This document shows, in pieces, positions 37,835 to 45,649 of a stretch of 56,690 nt of DNA; positions within the stretch are counted from its first letter, which is position 1; every line of letters starts with the position of its first letter. Position numbers and translations under genes: made by a program. Source of the DNA: Streptomyces odontomachi (GTDB lineage Bacteria; Actinomycetota; Actinomycetes; Streptomycetales; Streptomycetaceae); NCBI RefSeq assembly GCF_024435355.1, contig NZ_JAMJWG010000037.1, positions 1 to 56,690 on the forward strand, written 5' to 3'. The notes under the pieces are model-generated. The model ran no database searches, had not been told where the DNA came from, and saw nothing but the letters and a program-made list of their open reading frames with translations.

Positions 37835-39610
37835 TCAGTACGTACGCTCCATCGGCTGGTAGCGGGTCTGCACGACGGGCTTGTAGTCGAGCCGTACGGA
37901 CTCGGTGCCGTCGGCGCCCACCTCGCGGTAGGCCATGGTGTGGCGCATGAAACGGTCGTCGTCGCGGTTCGGGAAGTCCTCGCGGTAGTGGCCGCCGCGT
38001 GACTCCTCACGGGCCAGCGCCGAGCGGGCCATCACATCGGCCAGGTCGAGCAGGTTGCCCAGCTCGACGGCCTCCAGCAGGTCCGTGTTGAACCGCCTGC
38101 CCTTGTCCTGCACGGAGATCAGCCGGTAGCGGCGGCGCAGTTCGTCGATCTTCCGCACGGCCGCCGTCAGGGTCTGCTCGGTGCGGAAGACCATCACGTC
38201 GGCGTCCATGGTCTCCTGGAGTTCCCGGCGCAGCACGGACACCCGCTCGGGCCCCGAGCCCTCCCGCAGCCGCTCCACCAGCTCCACCACCACGGCCGCC
38301 GGGTCCTCCGGCAGCTCGGGAAGGGCGGCGCCGGCCGCGTACTCGGCGGCGGCGAGCCCGGCGCGCCGGCCGAAGACGTTGATGTCCAGCAGGGAGTTGG
38401 TGCCGAGCCGGTTGGCGCCGTGCACCGACACGCAGGCCACCTCGCCGGCCGCGTACAGGCCGGGCACCACTTCCGTGTTGTCGGCGAGCACCTCGCCGTG
38501 CACGTTCGTGGGGATGCCGCCCATCGCGTAGTGGGCGGTCGGCTGGATCGGGATCGGGTCCGTGTAGGGCTCGATGCCCAGGTAGGTGCGGGCGAACTCG
38601 CTGATGTCCGGCAGCTTGGCGTCCAGCTGCTCGGCCGGCAGATGGGTGAGGTCCAGGTAGACGTGGTCGCCCTCGGGACCGCAGCCACGGCCCTCGCGGA
38701 TCTCCGTGTAGATGGCGCGGGAGACCACGTCACGCGAGGCGAGGTCCTTCATGACGGGGGCGTAGCGCTCCATGAAGCGTTCGCCGCCCTTGTTGCGCAG
38801 GATGCCGCCCTCGCCGCGGGCGCCCTCGGTCAGCAGGATCCCCATCCGCCAGATGCCCGTCGGGTGGAACTGGAAGAACTCCATGTCCTCCAGCGGCAGC
38901 CCGCGCCGGAACACCGCGGCCTGCCCGTCGCCGGTGAGGGTGTGGGCGTTGGACGTCACCTTGAAGAACCGGCCGCAGCCGCCGGACGCGTAGACCACCG
39001 CCTTCGCACGGAAGACGTGGATGTCGCCGGTGGCCAGCTCGTACGCGACCACGCCCGCCGACCGCCGCACCCCGGTACCGCCGGCGCCGTCGTCCCTGGT
39101 CAGCAGCTGGTCCAGGACGTAGAACTCGTTGAAGAACTCCACGCCCTCCTTCACGCAGTTCTGGTAGAGCGTCTGGAGGATCATGTGGCCGGTGCGGTCG
39201 GCCGCGTAGCAGGAGCGGCGCACCGGGGCCTCGCCGTGGTTGCGGCTGTGCCCGCCGAACCGGCGCTGGTCGATGGTGCCCTCAGGGGTGCGGTTGAAGG
39301 GCAGGCCCATCTTCTCCAGCTCGAGGACGGAGTCGATGGCCTCCTTCGCGAGGATCTCGGCGGCGTCCTGGTCGACCAGGTAGTCCCCGCCCTTGACGGT
39401 GTCGAAGGTGTGCCACTCCCAGGTGTCGTCCTCCACGTTGGCGAGCGCGGCGGCCATCCCGCCCTGGGCGGCCCCGGTGTGCGAGCGGGTCGGGTAGAGC
39501 TTGGTCAGGACGGCGGTGCGGCTGCGGCGGGTGGCCTCGATCGCGGCCCGCATCCCGGCACCGCCCGCGCCGACGATGACGGTGTCGTAGGTGTGCATCT
39601 GGAGCTTCAT
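37835..39610 (-). CDS. sdhA: Succinate dehydrogenase flavoprotein subunit
   Basis: A 591-residue flavoprotein oxidising succinate to fumarate in the citric acid cycle. It has the FAD-binding VIVGAGGAGMRAAIEA, the covalent-flavin His region in TRSHTGAAQGGMAAAL, and active-site segments GGHSRNHGEAPVRRSCYAAD and PTAHYAMGGIPTN. C-terminal DLADVMARSALAREESRGGHYREDFP is conserved in the family. ATG at 39610 places the Rossmann motif at residue 12, as usual. Second-to-last gene of sdhCDAB; the 96-base gap to sdhD contains a 14-bp tandem repeat. Confidence 0.96.
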   Translation of the reverse strand: MKLQMHTYDTVIVGAGGAGMRAAIEATRRSRTAVLTKLYPTRSHTGAAQGGMAAALANVEDDTWEWHTFDTVKGGDYLVDQDAAEILAKEAIDSVLELEKMGLPFNRTPEGTIDQRRFGGHSRNHGEAPVRRSCYAADRTGHMILQTLYQNCVKEGVEFFNEFYVLDQLLTRDDGAGGTGVRRSAGVVAYELATGDIHVFRAKAVVYASGGCGRFFKVTSNAHTLTGDGQAAVFRRGLPLEDMEFFQFHPTGIWRMGILLTEGARGEGGILRNKGGERFMERYAPVMKDLASRDVVSRAIYTEIREGRGCGPEGDHVYLDLTHLPAEQLDAKLPDISEFARTYLGIEPYTDPIPIQPTAHYAMGGIPTNVHGEVLADNTEVVPGLYAAGEVACVSVHGANRLGTNSLLDINVFGRRAGLAAAEYAAGAALPELPEDPAAVVVELVERLREGSGPERVSVLRRELQETMDADVMVFRTEQTLTAAVRKIDELRRRYRLISVQDKGRRFNTDLLEAVELGNLLDLADVMARSALAREESRGGHYREDFPNRDDDRFMRHTMAYREVGADGTESVRLDYKPVVQTRYQPMERTY

Positions 39611-39625
39611 GGCGTTGCCTGCCCT

Positions 39626-39677
39626 TGCTGTCCGGGGCCTGCTGTCCGGGGTCTGCTGTCCGGGGTCTGCTGTCTGC
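39626..39677. repeat. 14-bp tandem repeat between sdhD and sdhA
   Basis: Three to four copies of TGCTGTCCGGGGTC-like units (TGCTGTCCGGGGCC, then two exact copies, then TGCTGTCTGCGG) fill the spacer just upstream of sdhA. Confidence 0.7.
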
Positions 39678-39706
39678 GGTGCGCCATCGGCCTTGGGCGG
39701 CGGGCC

Positions 39707-40228
39707 CTAGGTGATGTCCGGATCGAAGGTGAAGATCACCAGCGTGCCCAGCAGGACGGTGAAGACGGTGGCGGTGTAGAGCAGGGCCTTGAGCCACAGC
39801 CGGGTGGCCGCGCGTTCCGCGTAGTCGTTGATGATGGTGCGCAGGCCGCCGACGCCGTGCAGCATCGCCAGCCACAGCATCAGCAGGTCCCACACCGTCC
39901 ACACGGGCGAGGCCCAGCGCCCGGCGACGAACGCGAAGCCGATCTTCGCCACCCCGCCGTTCAGCACCAGCTGGATCAGCAGATGGCCGAGGACCAGCAG
40001 GACCAGCACGATCCCGGAGAGCCGCATGAACAGCCAGGCGTACATCTCGAAGTTGCCCCGGGTCGGCCGGGGCGTGCCCGCGGTGCGCTGCCGCGGCGGC
40101 TCGATCACCGGCGCGGGGTGGTCCGGGCTGTAGACGGGGGCGCCCTCGACGGGGCCGACGCCGGAGCCGCCCGGCGTGCCGCGGGGGCCCGGGGGTCCGG
40201 ACGGATGGGTGGAGGTCTCGGTCGACAT
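39707..40228 (-). CDS. sdhD: Succinate dehydrogenase hydrophobic membrane anchor
   Basis: A 173-residue subunit. A Pro/Gly-rich tail of about 65 residues (STETSTHPSGPPGPRGTPGG) precedes three membrane helices (LFMRLSGIVLVLLVLGHLLIQLVL, WTVWDLLMLWLAMLHGVGGL and LLYTATVFTVLLGTLVIFTF). The conserved His in LVLGHLL and the LHGVGGLRTIINDY segment are family features near quinone and heme. Begins six bases after the sdhC stop. Confidence 0.92.
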   Translation of the reverse strand: MSTETSTHPSGPPGPRGTPGGSGVGPVEGAPVYSPDHPAPVIEPPRQRTAGTPRPTRGNFEMYAWLFMRLSGIVLVLLVLGHLLIQLVLNGGVAKIGFAFVAGRWASPVWTVWDLLMLWLAMLHGVGGLRTIINDYAERAATRLWLKALLYTATVFTVLLGTLVIFTFDPDIT

Positions 40229-40233
40229 GGGGA

Positions 40234-40614
40234 TCAGCTCCCGAACACTTCGCGGGCGGCATGGCCGAGCAGGGGGTAGACCGCGGCGGCCATCAGGAGC
40301 ACCCAGACACCGGCGGCTCCCCAGAGCATCTGCTTCTGGTGGCGCGCCCCCTTGGACCAGAAGTCGATGGCGGCGACGCGCAGGCCGTTCAACGCGTGGA
40401 AGAGGACGGCGCCGACCAGGAAGTACTCCAGCACCGCCACGGCCGGGGTCTTGTAGGTGTCGACGACCCGGTCGTAGTCCCCCGGCGACACACGCACCAG
40501 CGAGGTGTCGAGGACGTGCACGAACAGGAAGAAATAGATGAGGACGCCGGTGACCCGGTGAGCCACCCAGGACCACATGCCTTCCCGGCCGCGGTACAGC
40601 GTTCCAGCCGGCAC
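40234..40614 (-). CDS. sdhC: Succinate dehydrogenase cytochrome b subunit
   Basis: A 126-residue membrane subunit with three helices. GMWSWVAHRVTGVLIYFFLF and HVLDTSLV (His heme ligand) are typical of actinobacterial SdhC, followed by YFLVGAVLFHALNGLRV (second conserved His) and WGAAGVWVLLMAAAVYPLLG. Start GTG at 40614, preceded by GGAGG at seven bases. First gene of the sdhCDAB operon, read away from the hexosaminidase gene. Confidence 0.93.
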   Translation of the reverse strand: MPAGTLYRGREGMWSWVAHRVTGVLIYFFLFVHVLDTSLVRVSPGDYDRVVDTYKTPAVAVLEYFLVGAVLFHALNGLRVAAIDFWSKGARHQKQMLWGAAGVWVLLMAAAVYPLLGHAAREVFGS

Positions 40615-41050
40615 GGAGGAACCTCCGGTAGCGGGGGAGTGGGGCCCGCGCCGGCGTGACGGTGCCGGACGGGGCCCGGCCGGGTGCGGTTCCGCCGGCC
40701 CCCGCCATCGTAACGATGATCTTGGCCGAATCTAGCTGGCTGAATAATGGCGTGTGCCGCACCCCGCCCTTCCGCGTGACGGCCTCCACATCCTGCGTGA
40801 CCGGGGGCGTTGGGCCCGGCGGCCGGCGCGGCGGCGGTCATACGACGGTACGACGGGCGTATCGAATTCACCCGTTCGGCGAGCGGTACGAAGGCCCGGA
40901 CGGTGTGGGGTGGACGGCGAGCGGGCGGCTGCGTCTAGGGTCGGGGCGGCGCGCCCCGTCGGCGACCCGGGGCGCGGGCCGGCCGCCGGCTCGTGACCGG
41001 CGCCCCGGACCTCGGGCCGTCAGCACCCCTCCTGGGAAGGGAGCGCACCC
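40615..41050. promoter_or_regulatory. Divergent control region between sdhC and the GH20 gene
   Basis: About 436 bases without a gene. The A/T-richer part (40700-40760) includes the palindrome ATCGT-A-ACGAT (40707-40717), roughly 100 bases upstream of sdhC, which could be an operator for the sdh promoter. It does not match the Rex consensus I know. A purine-rich GGGAAGGGAG at 41034-41044 is the ribosome binding site of the GH20 gene. Confidence 0.45.
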
Positions 41051-42607
41051 TTGAACCGCCGCACCGCGACCGTCGCCACGACGGCCGCCCTGGTGGTCGT
41101 GGCCGCCGGCATCTCCCTCGGCCTCGCCACCCAGGACGGGGGCGACTCCGCAGCGCCCGCACCGACGCCGACCCGCTCGTACCCGCTGTCGAAGCCGCCC
41201 CGCACCATCCCCTCCGTACGGCACTTCACGCCCGCCCACGGCCCCGGTTGGCGGCCCGCCGGCGACGAACGCGTGGTGGTCGGCGACGACCGGCTCGTCG
41301 ACGAGGGCCGGCTGCTCGCCGGGGAGCTGGGGCTGCGCTACGCCGGACGGACCGGCGCACGCGCCGGGGACGTGGAACTCGCCCTCGACTCCCACGTACG
41401 GGGCGGCGGCGAGGCGTACACCCTCGCCGTGCAGGGCGGCCGGGTGCGGATCACCGGGTCGGCCGACGCCGGCGTCTTCTACGGCACCCGCACCCTCAAG
41501 CAGGAGGTGCACGGGGGCGGCACGGCGCCCGAGGGCGTGGTGCGGGACGCCCCGGCGAAGCCGCAGCGCGGGTTCATGGTCGACATCGCCCGCAAGCCGT
41601 ACAGCGAGGGCTGGATCGAGGACCGCATCCGCGAGCTGGGCGATCTGAAGTTCAACCAGCTCGGCCTGCACTTCTCCGACGACCAGGGCTTCCGGATCGC
41701 CTCGGACACCCACCCCGAGGTGGTGTCGAAGGACCACCTGAGCAAGGCGCAGGTGCGCCGGATCATCGCCCTGGCCGCCTCCCGGCATATCGCGGTCGTC
41801 CCCGAACTCGACTCGCCCGGCCACCTCGGCATGGTGATCCGCGCCCACCCGGACCTCCAGCTGCGCACCGGCGACGGCCGGGTGGCCCAGGGCGCCGTCG
41901 ACATCTCGAACCCGGCCGCCGCGCGCATCGTCGACGATCTGCTCAAGGAGTACGCCGGGCTCTTCCCCGGCCGGTACTGGCACCTGGGCGGCGACGAGTA
42001 CGTCGCGCTGATGTCCCGCGACCCCGAGGCGACCTATCCGCAGCTGGCCGCGGCGGCCCGCCGCAAGTACGGCAGCAAGGGCCGCATCCAGGACCTGGCC
42101 ACCGGCTGGCTGAACGGCCGGGCGGCCACCATGCGCCCGTACCACCGCACGCTGAAGGCCTGGAACGACGGCTTCTTCACCGGCGGCCGGGTGCACGCCG
42201 ACCGCGCACTCGAGGTCGCGTACTGGACGGGCATCGAACCGGAGAAGCGCCCACCGACGGACCTGCTGCGCGAGGGCCGCAGGTTCACCAACTACAACGA
42301 CTCGTACCTCTACTACGTCCTCGGCCAGCCGAACAGGTTCCGCTACCCCACCGGCCGGCGCATCTACGACGAGTGGACGCCGCTGGTGCTGCGCGGCACC
42401 AAGCCCGTGTCGAGCCGCTACGACCGGCAGATCCAGGGCGGCACGTTCGCGGTGTGGGGCGACATCCCCTCCGCGCAGACCGAGGACCAGGTGGCCGCGG
42501 GCGTCTTCATGCCGCTCCGCGCGGTGTCCCAGAAGCTGTGGACGCCGGGCCGCCCGCCGCTCTCCTGGTCCGAGTTCGGCGCGCTGGCCCGGCGCCTGGG
42601 CGACTGA
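41051..42607 (+). CDS. Secreted beta-N-acetylhexosaminidase (GH20)
   Basis: A 518-residue exported glycosidase releasing terminal GlcNAc/GalNAc from chitin or peptidoglycan fragments. Signal peptide/anchor at residues 8-26 (VATTAALVVVAAGISLGLA), a GH20b domain (ERVVVGDDRLVDEGRLLAGE, GSADAGVFYGTRTLKQ), then the GH20 barrel from RGFMVDIARKPYS. The catalytic pair Asp315-Glu316 is in WHLGGDEYV; WNDGFFTG and the late WGDIPSAQTED complete the site. TTG start at 41051 with GGGAAGGGAG upstream. It may supply amino sugars to the uptake locus further along the window. Confidence 0.9.
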   Translation: MNRRTATVATTAALVVVAAGISLGLATQDGGDSAAPAPTPTRSYPLSKPPRTIPSVRHFTPAHGPGWRPAGDERVVVGDDRLVDEGRLLAGELGLRYAGRTGARAGDVELALDSHVRGGGEAYTLAVQGGRVRITGSADAGVFYGTRTLKQEVHGGGTAPEGVVRDAPAKPQRGFMVDIARKPYSEGWIEDRIRELGDLKFNQLGLHFSDDQGFRIASDTHPEVVSKDHLSKAQVRRIIALAASRHIAVVPELDSPGHLGMVIRAHPDLQLRTGDGRVAQGAVDISNPAAARIVDDLLKEYAGLFPGRYWHLGGDEYVALMSRDPEATYPQLAAAARRKYGSKGRIQDLATGWLNGRAATMRPYHRTLKAWNDGFFTGGRVHADRALEVAYWTGIEPEKRPPTDLLREGRRFTNYNDSYLYYVLGQPNRFRYPTGRRIYDEWTPLVLRGTKPVSSRYDRQIQGGTFAVWGDIPSAQTEDQVAAGVFMPLRAVSQKLWTPGRPPLSWSEFGALARRLGD

Positions 42608-42794
42608 CGCGCCCCCCGCCACGGCATCTGACGGCCGACGGCGCCCCGTTCGGAGCGCGTCCGTTCGGAACATGCCCCCTTCGGAACACCGTCCTCCAGA
42701 TGTGTTTTCGGCCATGCATTCCGTCCGGGAAGTTACGTTTTTGCGCGCCGCCCCGCACAATCCTGACGTGCACAATTCCGCAAAGGGAGGCGTC

Positions 42795-43400
42795 ATGGGC
42801 CTGGTCGATCTCATCGCGATAGCCGATGAGCGAGCGTTGGCGGCAACGGGAGTGGCTTGTCTTGATCGTTGTCTGCCCGTGCTCGGTGGTGCTGACGAGG
42901 CGCTACGGCCCCTGTGGTCCAGCCTCACGGACGGCACCGGCTGGTCCGACCGGCTGGCTGCCGCCCGAACCGCGCTGAAGGACGCCGGCACGCGGGTCGC
43001 GACACCCGGCAAGCAGGACCCGGAGGACGAGGCACGCGCCTTCGCGCTGCGCATGCTCGCCTACGCCCCCGACACCCTGCCGCCCGGTCTGTCCGCCCCG
43101 GCGGGCTCCGCCGAGCGCCGCGCACTGCACCGGTGGGCCGACGTCTGCTCGCTGGCCGCACTGCACGTGCACAACCTGCTCGACGCCACCGGCGAGACCC
43201 CCGACGCCGTGGCCGCCCGCCGTTCGGGCCGCCTCGACGGGGTGTCCCCGCTGGTCCAGGGCGAGCTGCGGCGCCAGACCGAGATCCTGGAACTGCTCGC
43301 CGAGCACGGCTCCGGGGCGCTGCGGCAGGCCCTCGAACTGTCGACGGACGGCCGCCGCATCCTGCGTGCGGCGGTGTCCCGCCGGGCCCGTGCGCGCTGA
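42795..43400 (+). CDS. Hypothetical helical protein
   Basis: A 201-residue, Ala/Leu-rich, probably all-helical cytosolic protein (GLVDLIAIADERALAATGVA; later LHRWADVCSLAALHVHNLLD and LVQGELRRQTEILELLAEHG). ATG at 42795 follows GGGAGG; the longer frame includes A/T-richer DNA with repeated CGTTCGGAAC motifs that is more likely promoter. No family recognised. It lies 206 bases upstream of the SUKH gene, same strand, so the two may share a transcript. Confidence 0.72.
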   Translation: MGLVDLIAIADERALAATGVACLDRCLPVLGGADEALRPLWSSLTDGTGWSDRLAAARTALKDAGTRVATPGKQDPEDEARAFALRMLAYAPDTLPPGLSAPAGSAERRALHRWADVCSLAALHVHNLLDATGETPDAVAARRSGRLDGVSPLVQGELRRQTEILELLAEHGSGALRQALELSTDGRRILRAAVSRRARAR

Positions 43401-43606
43401 GCCCGCGCGGCCTGCCCCGCCCGGCGGCCGCTCTGCGGACACCCCGTCCGGCGGGGCGGCAAAGGGCCCTCGACCGGGCGCTGCGGCCGGCGAGCGTGAC
43501 ACTTCCCGGGCGGTATCCGCTGGACCAGCCAGAGAACCGGGTGGGGCCGCACCAGGAGACCCGGGACTCACTTTTGTGCAGGGCCACAGGGGAGGGCGGG
43601 ATTCTC

Positions 43607-44251
43607 ATGTCTTTGGAGATGCTGGAACGGGCGCTGCCTGCGTTAACCGAACTGGGCACGGTCGCCGCGGTCACCCACGCCCCCGACAGGACGCTGCACG
43701 ATCCGGGGCCGGTCCCCTGTACCAAGGGCGTGAGCCCGCGCGACCCGTCCGTCGCCTACGACATCGACTGGGACCTCATCAGCCGCTCGCTCGGCACCCG
43801 GCTGCCCCAGGACTACATGGACCTGGTGCACCGCTACCAGGGCCTGGTGATCGACAACTGGCTGGGGGTGCGCATGCCGCGCCCCGCCATGGAGCCGTGG
43901 TACGTCGACGGCATGCGCGAACACCTCCTGGAACTGGAGGACGCCTGGATGACCGGGGACACCGAAGGCCACGTCCCCTACCCGCGGCCGCGCGGTCTGC
44001 TGCCGTGGGGCGGGTCGATCGACGGGGACACCTTCTACTGGCGCACCCATCCCGAAGGTCCCGAGGCGTGGACCGTCGTGGTGTGCGGCGCCTGCAACGA
44101 CTGGAAGGAGGTGGACCGCGATCTCACCGGATATCTGGCCGGTCTCGTCCTCGGGGAGGTGGAGCCGTGCAGTGGAGTGCCGGCGGACTTTCCCGGGGCG
44201 GCGCCGTCGATCTCGGTGGACTCCGGTCGGGTCCGCCCGCCGGTCCAGTGA
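43607..44251 (+). CDS. SUKH/SMI1-KNR4-type protein
   Basis: A 214-residue protein with the SUKH pattern: DIDWDLISRSLGTRLPQDYMDLVHRYQGLVIDNWLGVRMP, then LLPWGGSIDGDTFYWRTHPEGPEAWTVVVCG. Many SUKH proteins are immunity proteins to polymorphic nuclease or deaminase toxins, others are orphan regulators. No toxin gene is adjacent, so this is an orphan in the window. ATG at 43607 preceded by GGGAGGGCGGG. Codon 13 is TTA (43643-43645), so translation should require the bldA tRNA. Long shadow frames extend upstream but are not supported. Confidence 0.8.
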   Translation: MSLEMLERALPALTELGTVAAVTHAPDRTLHDPGPVPCTKGVSPRDPSVAYDIDWDLISRSLGTRLPQDYMDLVHRYQGLVIDNWLGVRMPRPAMEPWYVDGMREHLLELEDAWMTGDTEGHVPYPRPRGLLPWGGSIDGDTFYWRTHPEGPEAWTVVVCGACNDWKEVDRDLTGYLAGLVLGEVEPCSGVPADFPGAAPSISVDSGRVRPPVQ

Positions 44252-44261
44252 GCCGCCTGCT

Positions 44262-44304
44262 CGGCGGGCCCGCACGCCGACCCCTGATCGCGTGGGGCCC
44301 GCCG
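44262..44304 (+). terminator. Putative terminator after the SUKH gene
   Basis: A 10-bp perfect stem CGGCGGGCCC/GGGCCCGCCG with a 23-base loop, 11 bases after the stop. The long loop lowers confidence. Confidence 0.5.
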
Positions 44305-44729
44305 GTGGCAACGGCCGGGGCCGCCACCCCCCACAGGAGAGGCCCCGACCGCCGCACGGCACGGGCCGCGCGGCGGCCCGTACTTTCCTCAGCGCCGTGG
44401 AGCCGGTTTGTGTCACACCCCACCCTGACAGGTACTAGTTGCACGTTGTACAAACATGGACGTGGACGGAACGAGGCCGTAGCGTCCAGTTCTCGACACA
44501 CGCCGACCGGTTTCCCGCCACTCCGGCCGGCGCCCACAGCCAGACCACAGCGAGGTGACCCCCACCGCCCCCACCAGGCGAAGGTCGCCAAGCAACCCGA
44601 CCACACCCCCCACACGCCATCGAACAGAGCCTGAGCAGCCATCGAACACACCCGGACGTACGTCCCCACCACACCCACCAAGGACGCACGTCGACCAAGA
44701 GAAGCGACCACCGACCGCAACCATCAATT
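44305..44729. other. Intergenic region upstream of the sigma locus
   Basis: No gene seen. Between 44430 and 44480 the sequence is relatively A/T-rich (CAGGTACTAGTTGCACGTTG) and could hold a promoter. A direct repeat of GCCATCGAACA occurs near 44620 and 44648. The remainder is C-rich on the plus strand with no hairpins I trust. Confidence 0.4.
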
Positions 44730-44914
44730 GAGCAACCGGGACGGCGAGCAACCAGGTACGCGAGAGCGGCGCCGGTTTAGGCGCAAACGAACGAGCAACC
44801 GGGACGGCGAGCAACCAGGTACGCGAGAGCGGCGCCGGTTTAGGCGCAAACGAACGAGCAACCGAGACGGCGAGCAACCAGGCCCGCGAGAGCGGCGCCG
44901 GTTCAGGCGCAAAA
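44730..44914 (+). repeat. Three tandem 63-bp repeats, member of a second dispersed family
   Basis: Units begin at 44730, 44793 and 44856 with GAGCAACCGGGACGGCGAGC (A for one G in the third) and end with the GGCGCCGGTTTAGGCGCAAA block. The reverse complement of the unit end (TTTGCGCCTAAACCGGCGCC) recurs at 47131-47225 and 53157-53256, together with GTTGCTCAATTGATGGTTGC. The copies lie just before the sigma factor and, inverted, just after its partner gene. The 21-residue repeats they could encode lack any start signal. Confidence 0.85.
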
Positions 44915-44926
44915 AGGGGCCCTGTA

Positions 44927-45649
44927 GTGCTGGGGGATGACGCGGAGTTGACCGCCGCGGTGAGCGCGGCACAGGACGGGGACGAGCACGCGTTCCGGAC
45001 CGTGTATCGCGCTGTGCACCCGCGGTTGTTCGGGTACGTCCGTACCTTGGTCGGCGAGTACGACGCCGAGGACGTGGCGTCGGAGGCGTGGTTGCAGATA
45101 GCGCGCGACCTCGGGCGGTTCAGCGGGGACGCCGACCGGTTCCGCGGTTGGACGGCGCGGATCGCCCGCAACCGGGCGTTGGACCACATCCGGATGCGGG
45201 GCCGTCGCCCGGCGGTGGGTGGCGACGAGTCGGAGCTGACCGGCAAGCCGTCGGCCGCGGACACCGCGAGCGAGGCCATGGAGGCCCTGGCCACCAGCCG
45301 GACGCTGGCGTTGATCGCACAGCTCCCGCAGGACCAGGCGGAGGCGGTGGTGCTGCGTGTCGTCGTCGGTCTCGATGCGAAGACGGCCGCCCAGACGCTG
45401 GGCAAACGGCCCGGGGCGGTGCGTACCGCGGCACATCGCGGGTTGAAGAGACTCGCCGAGCTGATCGAGCCGGAGGCCGATTCGCCGGACGGTCTGTTGC
45501 ACGGCAGCTCCCTGGACGGGTTGTCGGACGATGAACCCCAGGGTGACCAGGGCGAATTCAACACAGTTCTGCGCCGACGGACACATGCGCGTACCGTGAC
45601 CTCCGCGGGTGTGACGCAATCGTGTCCGCGGACGCAGAAGGACATGTGA
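44927..45649 (+). CDS. ECF-type RNA polymerase sigma factor
   Basis: A 240-residue sigma-70-family protein. Region 2: HAFRTVYRAVHPRLFGYVRT, EYDAEDVASEAWLQIARDLG, RGWTARIARNRALDHIR. Region 4: ALIAQLPQDQAEAVVLRVVV, GLDAKTAAQTLGKRPGAVRTAAHRGLKRL. A polar tail of about 55 residues follows, longer than in minimal ECF factors. GTG at 44927 with AAGGGG upstream, immediately after the tandem repeats. Its stop overlaps the next start (TGATG), so it is coupled to a membrane protein that is likely its regulator. Confidence 0.9.
   Translation: MLGDDAELTAAVSAAQDGDEHAFRTVYRAVHPRLFGYVRTLVGEYDAEDVASEAWLQIARDLGRFSGDADRFRGWTARIARNRALDHIRMRGRRPAVGGDESELTGKPSAADTASEAMEALATSRTLALIAQLPQDQAEAVVLRVVVGLDAKTAAQTLGKRPGAVRTAAHRGLKRLAELIEPEADSPDGLLHGSSLDGLSDDEPQGDQGEFNTVLRRRTHARTVTSAGVTQSCPRTQKDM

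Noticed and set aside
38420..40279. A long plus-strand open frame opposite sdhA/sdhD
   Set aside because: Antisense shadow of well-conserved sdh genes; His/Gly/Arg-rich, with no domain.
44724..44972. Open frames encoding 21-residue repeats on both strands
   Set aside because: They are translations of the 63-bp non-coding repeat, lack ribosome binding sites, and the same DNA recurs in plainly intergenic places.
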